In this document: piece after piece, positions 21,671 to 37,528 of the stretch
How positions within the stretch are numbered: the first letter of the stretch is position 1
Layout of the letters: the number at the start of each line of letters is the position of its first letter
Assembly: GCA_902806565.1 (NCBI GenBank)
Contig: CADCXA010000025.1
Span: 1,364,001 to 1,428,000 of the forward strand
DNA: 64,000 nt
Direction: 5' to 3'
Source: Hypoxylon rubiginosum
Taxonomy: Eukaryota > Ascomycota > Sordariomycetes > Xylariales > Hypoxylaceae
The notes under the pieces: generated by a model
Databases searched by the model: none
What the model saw: the letters and a program-made list of their open reading frames with translations, nothing else
What the model was told of the DNA's origin: nothing
Translations under genes and position numbers: made by a program

Positions 21671-22446
21671 GGGATGATAGTTTAGATCTTGTGTGATAAG
21701 TATTTTTTGTTTGTTTCATGGACCGCAGTCATCAAGCGATTGCGGTCAGAGGGGTTCGGGACGGCAGTCCCTCTAGAATATTAAATACGAACCCGCAAAC
21801 TGTATTACAATTAGGATTCCATTACATGTCGATGGAACACGAGATAGCAATATTATTTGAGAATTCTTCAGTCACGAGAACACTTGATCAAAATGATTTA
21901 GAAATCATTTAGGACGAGATAAAATCAGGAATTAACTGCTTATACTTGATATGTTACAACAGATAAATTACGCAAGCCTCGACGCTGTTCGCCAAGAGGT
22001 TCCGTACTCAAAGATCGTTGTATGAGTCTTGTCTCGTACACTCAAATAAGAGGTATCCGGCTCAAGATCAGGCGTGGAAATAGCAGGTCTGACCGAGCGA
22101 TGGCAAAAGACGACTTTCTATAGGTTCTTTTTTTTTCTTACTACGACCATCATTGGGTATATAGATACCTACCTAATATATCAGGAGAACGTTCGGACGC
22201 GACTGATGGTCCGCCTCAGTAGACTGAGATGAGTCCAGTAACCTACCTAGGTAGGTGTTTACTGAGCGGAGCGCTATGCTTCATCGGTGCGTATAGAACT
22301 GATCATATTCCTCATATACATTAAGGGCGTAAATTCCGTTTGGGTGGTGATGATGATAATTATATTTTGTGTGATTAGATATTTTTATAAAGAAAACGAT
22401 AGCGGACTATAAGACCTAAAACCGCTAACCTTGCTAATTTTTAACG
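21671..22446. other. Intergenic, left flank of the AT-rich block
   Basis: Ordinary base composition until about 22,360, then a sharp shift to A/T. A perfect 16-bp palindrome ACCTACCTAGGTAGGT is at 22241-22256. The frame at 21718-21912 is short and without features. The last 60-80 bases before 22,447 show weak similarity, inverted, to sequence just outside the right edge of the AT block, so the repeat may start a little further left than marked. Confidence 0.5.
22241..22256. repeat. 16-bp palindrome ACCTACCTAGGTAGGT
   Basis: A perfect self-complementary site and the longest example of a TACCTAGGTA-type string found in several intergenic regions here: 757-772, 5834-5846, 45461-45470, 54424-54438 and 54798-54809 among others. 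Confidence 0.8.
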
Positions 22447-22578
22447 GTCTGTATTTCTTTTATTAAATATTATAATTTTAATATTATATTTATTTTATAA
22501 TTATAAGGGGCTTAGCGTTATATATTTTATAAATAAAAATATTATATATTATTAAATTTATATTATAATTTTAATATT
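22447..22578 (+). repeat. Left terminal inverted repeat of the AT-rich block
   Basis: 132 bp beginning GTCTGTATTTC and ending TTTTAATATT. It aligns over its whole length with the reverse complement of 44433-44566, with one 2-bp gap and ten substitutions. It contains GCGTTATATATTTTATAA and the GC-richer remnant AAGGGGCTTAGCG. Confidence 0.85.
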
Positions 22579-23165
22579 ATTTTATTTTATTTTTATTTTT
22601 TAATAAACTTAAAATAATAAATTTTATAAATTTATTAATAAATTTATTATATTATAAACTTATTATATTATAAATTTATTAATTTTTTTTAAAATAAAAA
22701 TTCTTAAAATAATATTTTTTATTAATTTTATTATATATTATTATTTAGCTTATAAATTATAATTTATTTTTTTTATAATTTAATTAAAATTAAAGTTAAT
22801 TTTTTATTATTTTATAATTAAAGTTTTTAATTTATTAAATTTATTAATAAGTTTTTAAAAATATTTTAATTTATTTTTTTTAATTATATTAAAGTTATTT
22901 TTTAATTATATTAATTAAGTTATTATATTTATTATTATTATATTTTAAATATTAAATTTATTAATTAAACTATAAATATTTTTATATAAATTATAATTAT
23001 TTATAGTTTTTTATATAAAATAAGTTATATAGTTTTTATTATATATAAAAAAATTTAAAATAACGTTAATTTTTTTAATATAATATTAAATAATATAATT
23101 AAAAATATTTAGTTTTTATAAAATATTTTTTATTTAATTTTAAATTAATATATATTTTATAATTT

Positions 23166-23280
23166 TTATTATTAAATTTTATAAAATTATTATTAAATTT
23201 AATAAAATTATTATTAAATTTAATAAAATTATTATTAAACTTAATAAAATTATTATTAAATTTAATAAAATTATTATTTA
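23166..23280. repeat. 21-bp minisatellite in the AT block
   Basis: About five tandem copies of a unit like TTATTATTAAATTTAATAAAA; one copy differs by a T/C change (AAACTTAAT). Confidence 0.75.
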
Positions 23281-26200
23281 TATTAAATTTAATTAATTTA
23301 AATATATTAAATGTTTTATAATAAAAATATTAAAATTATTAAATGTTTTTATATATTTTAAAGTTAAAATAAAAATCTTAATAAATAATTGTTTTTTTTA
23401 TATTATAAATTAGTTTTTTATTTTAATAACTATATAAAAGTTTTTTTATATTTTATAGATTTTAAAATAATTAATAAATAAAAATCTCTTTTTATAATTA
23501 TAAAAAATATTAATTTTATAAAAAACTTATTTTAATAGTTTTTTATTATTTTAAATTTTTATTATTATTTTTTTATTATAATGTTTTTAAAAATTATATA
23601 ATAATAAACTTTTATTATATAAAAAATATTTAATTTAAAAGTTTTATAATTTAAATTATAATATAATTATATTATTATATAACGTTTAATATAATTAATT
23701 TTTTTATTATTAGTTTTTATTAATTTTTAAGTATTTTTAAATTAAAACTTTTAAATTAATTAATAATTATTTAAATTTTATAAAACTGTTAATTAATGTT
23801 TTTTAATTATATTTAATTTTTTATTTATATATTTAAAGTTATAATTTTAATAAACTTATTTTTTTTTTAATTTTAAAAAAAGTATTATATGTTTTTTTTT
23901 TTTATAAATTATTAAGTTAACTAAATAATATTTTAATTAATATAAATAATAAATTAGTTTTTTTAATAATTTATAACTTATAAATTTAAAAAGTTTTATT
24001 TTATTATTAATTATTATTTATACTTTTTATATAAAGTTTTTTAATAATTATAACTTTTAAATAGTTTTATTTTTTATAATATATTAAATAATATTAATTT
24101 TTATTTATTAAAAGTTTTTTAAAATTTATAAGGTTTATTATATAAAACTAATTAAATATAAAAACTTTTTTTTTATTATAAATAAATTAATTACTATTAA
24201 TTAAATATTTTAAAATAATATTTAATTAGTTATAAGTTTTATTTTTTATTTTAAATTTTATTAAAATTTAGTATTTTATTTTAATATAAAAATTATTATA
24301 TTTTTAATTTTTTAATTATATATATTAATTATTATAATATTAATATTACGTATATTTATTTAAAAAATATACTATAAATATATAAAATTAAAAGTTTTTA
24401 TTTTTTATTATAAATTTTTAAATTTAATATAAAATAATATTTATAATTTTTAATTTATTAAAAATGTTTAATTATTTAAATATAATTTATTTTTAAACAT
24501 TTTTTATAAAAAAATATATTATATATAAAAAAATATAAAAAAAATAAAAATAATAATTAATTTATAGTTAAAATAAATATAATATATAATATATAAAAAG
24601 AAAATATAAAACTAATTTTTTAATTTATATTAATAAATAAATATATAATAATTTTTAATATATATTATAAAAATTAAAAACTAATTTAATAATTTTAATT
24701 ATAAAATAAAAATAAATAAACTTTTAATATATATATATTTTTATATAAAAAAACTAAAAATTAACTTAATAATTTAAATAAAGAATAAAAACTAATAAAT
24801 TTTTAAAATATAAACGTTTTTATAAAATAAAATAAAAACTAACTTAATAATTTAAATTAAAAATAAAATAACTAAAAAACTATTATTATATATATATATT
24901 TTTATAAAAAAAAAAAAGAATTTAATTTAATAAATTAAGCTTAAAAATAATATATAAATATTTTTAATAAATACTTAATATATATATTTTAAAAAAAAAA
25001 AAAAAGCTTAATTAAATATTTATTTAATTATTTATAAAAAGGTTATATTATATATTTATATATTTATTTTTTTTATAGTTTTTAAAACTTTATTATTAAC
25101 TTTTAACTTATTTTATAATATATTTTTTTTTTATTATTTATTTTATTATTATTAATATTTATTAAAATACTAATAAATAAAAATAACATTAAAATAAGGT
25201 TATTATTAATATTAAAAAACATATAAATTATATTTTTTTAAATTAATTTAAAGTTATTTTAATTATTTTTTTTAATTATTTTTATATTATTTAACCGTTA
25301 TTTCTTTTTAAATAAATTAATTTAAAATTTATCTTATTTATTATTTAATTTATTATTTAACTTATTATTAATAATAATATAATTATATATAATTTTATTT
25401 TAAAGATATATATTAATTTTATTTAAATAATAAAATTTAATATTATATTTATTTATTTTAATTTAAATATATTTTAAGTTTTTTTTAATAAAAGTAACTT
25501 AATTTAAATATAAAAAAGAAAATTTATTATTTTTCTTATTTTTTACTGTTTATTTATATTAATTTATATATGTTTTAATATATTAAAATATTTAAAATTT
25601 AATAAATAAATATATTATAATAAAAATTAATATAATTTTATTATTAAAAATATTTTAAATAAAATAAGTAAAAATAAATTTAAAAGATATAAAAATAAAA
25701 TTAAGTTATAATAAGTTATAATAATATTATATTAATTTAAAATTATTTTTATTATTATAAAATAATAATTAAAATATATAAATAACTAAATAAAATTTAC
25801 CGGAATTTAAGTTTATTTTTTTTAAGAATATTATAAATATACTTTTATTTAAAAAATAATAAAAATTACTATAAATAAATATCTTATTATTAACTTTTTT
25901 AATTAAAATTTTATTAATATTTATTTTATTATATTATTTTATATTATTATATATAAACTAGCTTTTTTTTATTTTAAAAATAATATAGTTAATTTTTAAC
26001 TTTATTAATATTTTAATTAAACAGTAATATTAAATATTATAAATTATAAAATTAAAATATTATAAATTTATACGGTTATTTATTAATGTTATTATAGTTT
26101 AAATATAGTTATTTATTATTATTATTATATTTTTATAGTTTGGTTTAATAAAATTAATTAATTTTTTAAATTAATATTTAATATTTTATTAATAAATAAG

Positions 26201-26734
26201 AATTTTTTTAAGGAAAACCTATTTTTTAAAAAATAAAATAATAAGATATTAATCGCTTATAAAATATAATAAATAATTAAATAAAAAATTAAATATTAAA
26301 ATTTTAAAACTTATATTTTTTTAAAGGAATATTATCTTAAAATATTAATATATAAAAATATATTACCTTTTATAATAATTTATTATTATTAAAAAATAAA
26401 ATATAATAAGTTTAATTTTTATTAAAAAATATAAATAAAAATAAATATTAATAATTTAACGTTTTATATTTCTTTTTTTTATTATAATATTAAATATTTT
26501 TAATAATTATATAATAAATATAATATATAATATAATAGTTTATAATGTTATTATTAAAAATAATAAAAATTAATTATAAATTAATATTATTTTAAAATAA
26601 TAATTTAATTTAAATTATAAATATAAAATTATAACTTTTTATTTTATTAAAATTAAAAAAATTATAATAAAAATAAAGTGATTTTTAAGTTATATTTAAA
26701 GTTATATTTAAAGCTTATAAAAAAAAAAAAACTT

Positions 26735-26850
26735 TAAATAAAAATAAAAATAAAAACAAAAATAAGAATAAAAATAAAAAAATAATAATAATAAAAATTA
26801 AAATAAAAATAAAAATAAAAATAAAAATAAATAAATAAAAATATAATTAA
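26735..26850. repeat. A-rich simple-sequence tract (AATAAA-type)
   Basis: An irregular run of AATAAA/AAATAA units within the AT block, with almost no G or C. Confidence 0.7.
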
Positions 26851-27487
26851 AAGAAAAAAGCATTTTTAGCAGGTGATAATATTTTTAAAAAAATTTAATT
26901 TAATATTATATTTATATATATATATATATATATTTAAATATTTAATAAAAATAAATTAATATATTATATTATATTTTATTTAATAAAAGTTATATTATTA
27001 ATATTTTATTAAAAAATATTTATTTTATATTATAAGGTATATTATATTTATTTAATAATATTTATTATTTTAAGTTATTTAAATAATAACTATTTATTTT
27101 TATTTAACGTTAAATTATTTAAAATTTTATAAAAAAAATTAAAATATTTTTAATATTAATTTAAATTACCTAAATATATAAAATAAAACGTAAATAAATA
27201 ATAAAACATTTTTTTAATTAAATTATTTAATATATATTTAAATAAAAAAAATAACTAAAAATTAAAAAAATAATATTAATATTATTATAAAATTAAATTA
27301 TTACTAAGTTAAATAAACTATAAAAATTATTTTATAATTAAACGAAATTATTAATAAATATAGTAAAATATTTTAAGAAATTTATAATAAAGTAACTATT
27401 AAAATAATTAATATATTAATATAAAATAAAAAAATTAAAGTTATTAATAAGAAATTTAATATTATAATTACTTTAAATAATACTTTT

Positions 27488-27555
27488 AAAAGTTTTATTA
27501 ATATTTTTATAAACTTTATTAATATTTTTATAAATTTTATTAATATTTTTATTGT
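27488..27555. repeat. 21-bp minisatellite, 3 copies, in the AT block
   Basis: Three tandem copies of TTTATTAATATTTTTATAAA plus one base, nearly identical. Confidence 0.75.
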
Positions 27556-28112
27556 TATTTATTTAAATATATTATTTATTATATTAATAATATAACATTT
27601 ATAAATAAATAAATAATTAAAATATAGAATTTAAAATATTAATATTATAATTTAATATTATTATATAAAATTATTTTTAAAATTATAAATTAATATTTTT
27701 TTAATATTATAATATAATTATAATAATATAAAAAAGTAAAAAAAAATATAAATATTTAATATTATTAATTAAAACTAATATATTTAATTATTATTTATAA
27801 AATTTAAAAAATTATAATTATTATATAAAATTAATAAAAGATTAATATATATTTTAATTATATAAAAAATACTTTTTATTATATATTTAATTTTATATAA
27901 AGTTTTTCTTTTTTTTAATAAATAATAACGTTATAAAAACACTATTTATAAATATTAATATATTTAAATAAAAAGTTTTTATAAACTTATTAAAATTTAT
28001 AATATAATTTTTATTATTAAATAAATTTATATTATTAAACGATTTATTTAAATTAAAAATATAATTATAATTAAAACTTAAAAACATTTTTTAATTTAAG
28101 TTAATAATAAAT

Positions 28113-28118
28113 TAATTA

Positions 28119-28157
<39 letters not shown>
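28113..28157. repeat. ATA/ATT trinucleotide microsatellite
   Basis: A run of AAT repeats turning into ATT repeats, so the tract is close to self-complementary and could form a hairpin. Confidence 0.7.
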
Positions 28158-28160
<3 letters not shown>

Positions 28161-31100
28161 TTAAAATAGTTAATTATAAAAACATTAAAACTATAATTAA
28201 AATTATTAATAAAAATAATATATTTATTAATTTTATTAAATTTTTCTTAAAATACTTTTTTATTTAAATAATATAAATATATTAAACGTTATTTATTATT
28301 ATTTTAATAATTATATATATTATAATTTTAATTAATATAACTTAATATAACTTTTTTAATATATAAATATTTTATATTTTATAAAATAATAATTTTAATT
28401 TTATTATTATTTAAAACTAAAACATTAAATCGGATATATATATAAATAATATTAAAAAATAATAAAATAAACATTTTATAAATTATATTTATAAATAATA
28501 TTTAAATAAATTAAATAAAAATATATTTAAGCGCCACTTAATTTAAATTATTTATAACGAAATTATAAAAACGTTTTATAAGTTTTATTATTTTAATAAT
28601 TATAATAATATTTTTTTATAATATATATATTATTTATTAATATTAAATAAATTCGGTATTTAAATTAATTTTAATATGTTTAATTTAAAGTAAATTAATA
28701 TAAAGTTTAACTTAAAATAAATTAATATAAGTTAATTTAAATCTTTTTTTTATAATTATATTAATTTTTAATTAACTAAAAAAAGCATTTTAAATAAAAG
28801 TAATAAAAATATTAAAATATAAAAAAATTATAATAAATATAAATAATATATTTATAATAATATTAATTTATTAAACTAAATATTTAATAATAAGTTATAA
28901 AAAGAATTTCTTAAAAAATAAAACTTAAAAAAAGTTATTAAAGATTTTATAAAGATTAATATAAAAAGGAATTATATTATTATTAATATTTATATATTTT
29001 TAATTAATATAAATAAAATCGTTAAAAAAATATTAATATATTTTATTAGTTTTAAATTATTAATATTTATATTTTAATATAATATAATATTTATTTAATT
29101 TAATATTATAATTAATTATATAATATAAAACGGTGGTTTATTATTATATATTATTATATTTATTAATTATTAAATATTTTAAATTAGTTTATTAATTAAA
29201 TAATTTCTTATAAAAAAAGATTTAATTTAAAAAAAACACGTAGATAATATAAAGTTTTTTTATAATTTATTAATATAAAATAAAATAATTTTAATATAAT
29301 ATATAATAAATTTAATTTAAATTTTAAAATATAAAAATAATATATTATTCTTAGTAATATATTATTTTCTAATAATGTTATTTTATTTTTATATTAAAAA
29401 AAAGATAAATATAATTTACTTTTAATATTTAATTTTTTATTATTTTCTTAGATATTACCAGTAAAAATATAATAAATATAATATATAATAAAATAATTAA
29501 TATCATATAAATTATTATTATAAAAATTAAATAAAACTTATAAATTATATTTAAAATAATAAATTATAATAATTATACCACTTTAATTTAAAAAAAAAAA
29601 AGATATAATAAATAAAATTAACTTTTAAAATATTTTTAACTTATAAAAAACTTTTTTAAAACATTTTTTAATAACGGTGTTTTTTATTATTATAAAAAAT
29701 AAAAAGATATATATATATAATTAAATAAATTAAATAATAAATATAATTAAAATTAAAGTTATTAGTTTAATAAAATAAAAATAAAAATATATATAGTAAA
29801 ATAATATAAAATAATTTATTAGATAATTTAAAGTGGATAATTAAATAAAAATAATATATTATATAAATATATAAATAAAACAATAAATATATAATTACTT
29901 AATACCGGAAAGAAAAGTAAGGAAAATATATAAAAAATTTATATAATTCTTATTAAAATAACTTAAAAGTTTTATAATATAAATTATATAAAAAAAAATT
30001 ATATATATAAAATATTATTAAAAAAAAAAGTTAAATATTTAATTAATTATTTAATATTTAAAAAATATTTAAAAGTTATATTTATTATATAATATTTTAT
30101 TAAATAGTTTTTATTAATTTTTATATATTTAATATAATTAGTAGTTTTTATTAATTTTAATATATTATATATTTATTATAATTAGTTAATAAAATAAAAT
30201 AAAAGTTTTAAAACTTATTTTTTAGTTTTTTTAATATTATTATTTATAATTTATAGTTTTAAAACTTTATTCTTTTTTAAATATTTAATATATTTAATAT
30301 AATTTAGTTTAATTATTTATAATATATAAGAAATATATTTATAGTTTAAAATTTTATTTAATTAAAAGCTTTTTAATAATATAAATATTAAAGCGGTATA
30401 TATTTTAATTATAAAGTAATTTAATTATTATTTATTTTAATTTATTATAATTATAAATAAATATTAAAAATATATATTACTTATAAATAAATTATTTTTT
30501 TTAAAATTATTTAAATAATATTATTATAATATATTAATAAATTAAGGTTAATATTAGGAAATCCAGTAATTATTATTATTTAAAAAATATATAAAAGAAT
30601 TTTATTATAATATTAAATTTATTACTATTTATATATTAATTTAATTTATTAATTTTCTTTTATTTGTTATTTTTATTATTTATTTTTTATATAAATTTAT
30701 TTATAATTAATTAATTATATTAATTATTTAAATATAATATATAAAAAAAAACTATTTAATAGTTTTTATAAATTTAATATAAATAAATAATTTAACTTAT
30801 ATTATTTATAGTATTATAATTATTTTTATATAACGATTTATTGTTTTTATAAAATTAAAATAATTTAACTTTAAATATTTTAATTTTTATTTTACTTTTA
30901 ATTTTATTTTTAATTTTATTTATATTATTATTATTATTACTTATTTATATAATATCATCGCTTTTTATTAAAAATAAAAAGTTTAATTTAAACTTAATAT
31001 TTAGTTTTTTTAAATTATATTTTATTTTTTTATTATTAAAACGATTATTATAATTAAGTTTAATTAAATTAAATTTAAAATTAAATTAAAAGTTAAGTTT

Positions 31101-34100
31101 AAAACTAAAAATACTTTAAAAATTTAATAAGTTATAATTTAATTTAAATTTAAATTTAAAACTAAGTGTATTTAAGTTTTAAAAATTAAATAAGTTATAA
31201 CTAAGTTTTAATTTAAAGCTAAAAAACTAAAAATATAATTTTAAACGTTTTATTAAACAGTTATAATTATTATTATATATATTATTAAATTATATTTTTT
31301 CGCGTAATATTTTCTTATAATATATTTTAATATTATTATTATAAAAACTAAAATTATAAAACTTAAAAATAAAAAGTTTAATATAAAATATTTTAAATAT
31401 TTTAATTTTATTATTAATATTAAATATATTATTTAACTTATTTAATTTATATTTATTATTAATATAAAATTAAATTAACTTATAAATATTAATATAAAAT
31501 TTATATTTAATATTTTAAATATTTTTCTTTTTTATAATATAACTTAGTTTAAAATATAAATTAATAATATATAATTTAAAAGTTTTTTTTTTAGCGGCTT
31601 AATTAATAAAAAACAATATAATAATATTATTAAAAATAAATTAAGCGAAATAAATAAAAAAATATTTAATAAAAACCTTATTTATAATTAAATATTAAAA
31701 ATTATAATATAAACTAATAATTTTAAAGTTATTTAAATTTATATTTAAAATTTATAATATATAGTTAATTAATAACTATAAATTATTAATATTTTTAAGA
31801 AATAAAATTATATTAAATTAATTTAATAAATAATAAAGATTTTAATAAAAAAATAATATATTAAAAAATAAATTAAAAAGATTATTTTTAAACGTTAAAG
31901 TTTTAAAATTATATTTATATATATAGTTTTAAATAAATTAGTTTTTATATATTAATAAAATTATATAGTTATAATAAAATCTAATTTTAATTTTAATAAA
32001 ATAATAAGTTTTATTTTTAAAAACTTAAAAAAAAAATTTTAAACTTAATATTTAAATTAATATTTTAAAATTTTAATAGGTTTTAAAACAAATTAATTAA
32101 TTGTTTAGTTTATTTATAACTAGTTAATTATAACTAGAAAATTAATTAAGGTAATTAAAATAATTAAAGCGATTTAATTAATTATAAAAAAAATTCTTTT
32201 TAGTTTTTAAATATTTTTAAATTAATAGTAATAATATTTATTTCGAGTTTAGTTTCGTTTTTATTAAGAAAAACTATTAGTTAAAATTTAAAAAAAAAAA
32301 TAATAAATTATATATATTATAAAAGTTAATATAAAAAAAATATTTAATAAATAAAATAAAGCTTATTTATATTTTTATTTGTTTTTATAGCTTAAAATAA
32401 AGAAAAAATAACAATTAGTAAAAAAGATATTATTATTTAATTTAATAATAAATTTTAAAGAATTTAATATTTTAAATAAATAAATATTATATTAATAATA
32501 TTGTTAATTTTTAACGTTTATTTTTTTATTAAAAGCTTAGATATTTTTAATTATAATATATATAATAATATATATTAAAAAATAAAAAACGTTGTTATTT
32601 TTAATAATTTAAATATTAAATATTAACTTTAAATTAAAATAATTTAAATAGTAAATATTAACGGTTTTTAATAATAACTTATATAATTTCTTTTAAAAAA
32701 AAATATAAAAATAAAAAAACAAGGTTTTAATATAATTATAATATATATAAAAAGATAATAAGGTTTATATAATATTATAAATATATTAAAATCTAAGTAA
32801 TATATATAAATATTAATAAATAAATAAAAATATTTAAAAAGGTTTAAAATATAAAATTTTCTTAGTTTAAAATAATAAATATAAAATATATTAATTAAAA
32901 TAAATAAATATATAAATTATAATTTATTAGTTTATTATAAATTAATAATTATTTAATATATATTTACTATATATTTAAATTAAAATACTAAGATAATTTA
33001 TATTATTTATAAATAAATAATTATATTATATTAAAAATATTTATTTTAAATTATTTATTAAATTTATTTTTATTTAACTATATTTTTTTTTACGTAGCTT
33101 TTAACTTATTAATATTTTTTTATATTTAATTTATATAATATTAAATCTTATTTAATTAACTTAAATATTATATTTTTTTATTATAAAGTATTTTATTTAA
33201 TATTAATACCGGTTTTATATTTATAGTTATATATTATTTTAAATAATATTTTAAAATTAAATAATTATTTTTATAAAAATTAATTATATTTTTATAAACT
33301 AACCTTAATAAATATTATACTAGTTATTTATTATAAATTTATTTTATTTTTAATATTAAGAAATTTTTAAAATTATATTTTTCTAATAATTTTTTTAATT
33401 TTTATAGTAATTATTTTAATTTAAAATTATATTTAAAGTTTATTATTATAATATAATTTATTATATTATTATTAATAACGTTTAATTATATTTAATTTAT
33501 ATAACTATTTATAATATAACTTTTATTTAAATAATATTTAATTTAATAGTTATTTTATTATTTTATAAATTTAATAATTTTTTATTATAATATATTATTA
33601 TAAATAATATATAAAACGGCTTAATTAATAATTAAATTTACGTTAAAATTATTTTTTATAATTAAAAACTTAAAATAATTTTATTAATATTAGTTATATT
33701 TAATATTTTTATAAATAATTTATATTTATAATTTAACGTTTTATTATATTTTTTTATAGTTTTATTTATTATTACTTGATTTTTTTATTTTATTTATTAC
33801 TCTTTTATTTATATAACTTTATAATTTTATTCCTTTAAAAAAAAATAATTATTATATTATTTAAATAAATAATAATTATCTTTAATTTAATTTATATAAT
33901 TAATTAATATAATATATATATTAAAATAATTATTTTAACCTTATAATTTATATAAATAAGCCACGGTTTAAAGTTAAATTTATTTATAATAAAAAATATT
34001 TATTTATATAAATTAAAAAGTAAAAAATTAAACCTGTTAATATTATATTATAATATTTTATAAAAATATATATTAATTTTTATATAAATTTTAAAACTAA

Positions 34101-37100
34101 TAAAACGAAATTTCTAGTAATTATTTATAAATTATATATAATTAAAACTAAAAATTATAAACATTTTTTTTAGTTATTATTTATTAAAGTTTTATTTTTT
34201 TATATATTATTATATAGTTTATAAATATTATTAATAATATATTTTAAAAACTATTAACCTTAAAATATTAAACCGTGTATATTTTTAAATAATCTTATAA
34301 ATCTAGTTTTTATTTAAGTTTTTAAAAAAATTAAATATTTATTAATAGTTATAAAAAAACTAATATAATTAATATATAATATATTTTTATTTTATTAATT
34401 TATTAGTTTTTTATTTTATATTATATTTAAACTAAATTTAAATAAAAAAAATAAGATTAATTTTTATATTTTATATATTTTATAATTAATTAAAGATTTT
34501 TTTATTATAAATATTTTAATAATAAATAAAATAATATATATATTTTACGAGTTTAAAAAAATATATTATTAAATTATAATAAATTAATTTTTATTATTAA
34601 AACTTTTATTTAAATAATTATTAAATTAAATTAATATTAGGTTTTTTTTTTTATAAATATTAAATAATTAAGTTATATTTTAACCTTATTATAAAAAACT
34701 AATAAATCTTAGTTATAATAATATTAATATTTATTTAATTTTTATAAATATTTTATATATAAAAATATTATTAAAAAGTTTATTAATTAAAATTAATATA
34801 ATATTTTTTTTAAAGTTATAAAAAATTTAATTTTAAAAAAGCTTTTTATTTAAATATTAATAAATAATTTTATTTTTATAAAACTTTAAATTAACCTAGA
34901 TTTATATTATAATATTTTATTAATTTAAAAAATAATAATATTATTTAAATAATATTATAATATATAAATAAAAAACTTTTATATTAATTTTAAAGTATAT
35001 AATTTTATATTATATAAAATATTTAAATTAATATAATATTTAAATAATTAAATTAATAAAGATATATAAAAAACCGTTATTTTATTTATTTATAATTTTA
35101 TTATATATTATATTTTTTTATAAAAACCCGATTTTAATTATTTTAAATAAAAGTTTAATAATTTTTTTTATATTTATTTAGTTTTATAAACGTTATAAAA
35201 TATTATTAAAACTATATAAATAAGGTTATTATTTTTAGTTATATAATTAAAACAGTTTTTTAAAATTATATATTTTTTTTTATAAAATAATTACTTTTAT
35301 TTTTATTAAAGTTATTTTTTTTTTCTTTTAACGCCGCTTTTATTATTTTTCTTATATATAACGCGATTATTTATTATTTACTTAAATAAAAAAAAAGCGG
35401 GCGGTTATATAAAAAATAAAAAAAGTAATAGCTATTAAGCGTGTAAAATTAATTATAATTTATTTATTTAATAAATTATTAACTTTAATTTAATATTTAA
35501 TTTATATTATTAAAAAACTTTATATTTTATAAAAAATAATAAATACGTTTATAATAAACGTGAAAAATATATTAATATTTATATTTATTATTAAAAAATA
35601 TAATTTAAAAAACTTAAGTAATTATATAAATTAATTAAAATATATTTTAAGTAATATAAAACAGTTTATTATTAATATTTTAAATATTATAACTTTTTTA
35701 TATTTATTTTTTATATATATAAAGTTTTAATTAAAAGTATTTAAAAGTTTAAATTAATTTTACTTATTATTTAAATTTTAAAAAAATAAAATAAAAAAAC
35801 TTTTTTATTATTTAATTATTTATAATATTTTATTTAAAATATATAATATTTTTAACTATGTTTTTAAATTTAAGTAATAAAATATAAAATACTTTTACCG
35901 CTTAATATTTTATAATAAAAAATAGTTTTTTTAATATTAAAAAAAGAAAAATATTATTTTATTTTTATATATAAAAAAAAAAAAAACTAAAAATATATTT
36001 TAAATATTAACTTTTAATTATTTTAATAATTATAATAATTAATTTGTTTTTATATAAACTATTAAATTATTTATTTTTTAATTTTAATTAATAATAAAGT
36101 TTTTATTATTTTTATTAAAATTAATAAAAATATATAATTAAATAATAAAACAACGTTTATTTTAACGTAAAATAAAATCTTACCGATTATAATTAATAAA
36201 ATATTTTTTATTAATATAACAGTTATTATTAATTAAAAAAGAAATTTTTTTAAAAGTTTTTTTTTAACATATAAATAAATTTATTAATATAAAATTTACT
36301 TTTTTTTATTTTTATTATTTTAAAATTAAACCGATTATTATATTAATTTAATAAATTCTTTTAATAAGTTATAATTATATATTTTAATATTTTTTAAATT
36401 TTTAATAGTTCTTAATTATTTAATTAAATAATAAAAATATATTTATATTTAAATATTTATTTAATTTATATTAAATTATTTTTTTATATTATATATTATT
36501 TAAAGTTTTAATTAAATATAATAAATAAATATATTTATATTATAAAAATAAATAAAAATTATATATTTTAATAAATTATTTTTTATAAAAATAATAATAA
36601 TTTTTAATAAAATCGATTTAATATTAAATCGATTTAAAGAAATAAAATATTATATAATAGTAAGTTTTTTATAAAAATAATAAATAAAAAAAGAAACTTT
36701 AATAAGTTAAATTATTAAAAACATATAAAATAATTATTATATATATAATAATATTAATTTAAATATTTAATTTTTAAATAGTTTTAATATTTAAATAATT
36801 TATAATATTTATTTTTAATATAGTTATTTTAACATTTTTTTGTATTATTTTTACTTTTTTTTATTACTTTTATTTTATATATAGTTTCTAATAATTTTTA
36901 ATTTTTTTTTTATAAAACGTTATAATATTTATATAAAAAATTAATAATAAACGTTATTAAATATATATAATATAATAAAAATAATATTTTATAAAAATAT
37001 TATTAAAATATTTAATATAAATAATTATAAAAAATATAATATTTATAATTTTTTTTTTTATTAAGTTATTATTAATAATTTTAAAGTTAAATATATAACG

Positions 37101-37268
37101 TTAAATAATTTATTAAACCTAAATATATTACTTTTTTTTTAATTAGTTATATTTTATAATTTAAATATTATTTTTTATATATATTAGCTTAAAATAAAAA
37201 ATATATTTAAATATAAATAATTTTAAATTAATTTTATTAAAAACATAAAAATTAAATATAAACTAGTT

Positions 37269-37528
37269 ACTTTAAATAAATTATTTATTAAATAAGAAAC
37301 TTTTATTTTAAATAAATTATTTATAAAATAAGTTTTAAATAAATTATTTATTAAATAAAGAATTTTTACTTTAAATAAATTATTTATAAAATAAACTTTA
37401 AACGGATTATTTATTAAATAAAAAACCTTTATTTTAAATAAATTACTTATTAAATAAAAAACCTTTATTTTAAATAAGTTACTTATTAAATAAAAATATT
37501 TTATTTTAATTAAACTATTTAATAAATA
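37269..37528. repeat. 27-36-bp minisatellite, about 7 copies, in the AT block
   Basis: Repeated units of TTTAAATAAATTATTTATTA followed by a variable short linker (AAATAAGAAACTTTTA, AAATAAAAAACCTTTA and similar). Spacing alternates between about 27 and 36 bp. One copy keeps AAACGGATTA in place of AAATAAATTA, a less decayed version. Confidence 0.75.

Noticed and set aside
27893..28087. 64-codon open frame inside the AT block
   Set aside because: Asn/Phe/Ile/Lys low-complexity expected from A/T-only DNA; no gene evidence.
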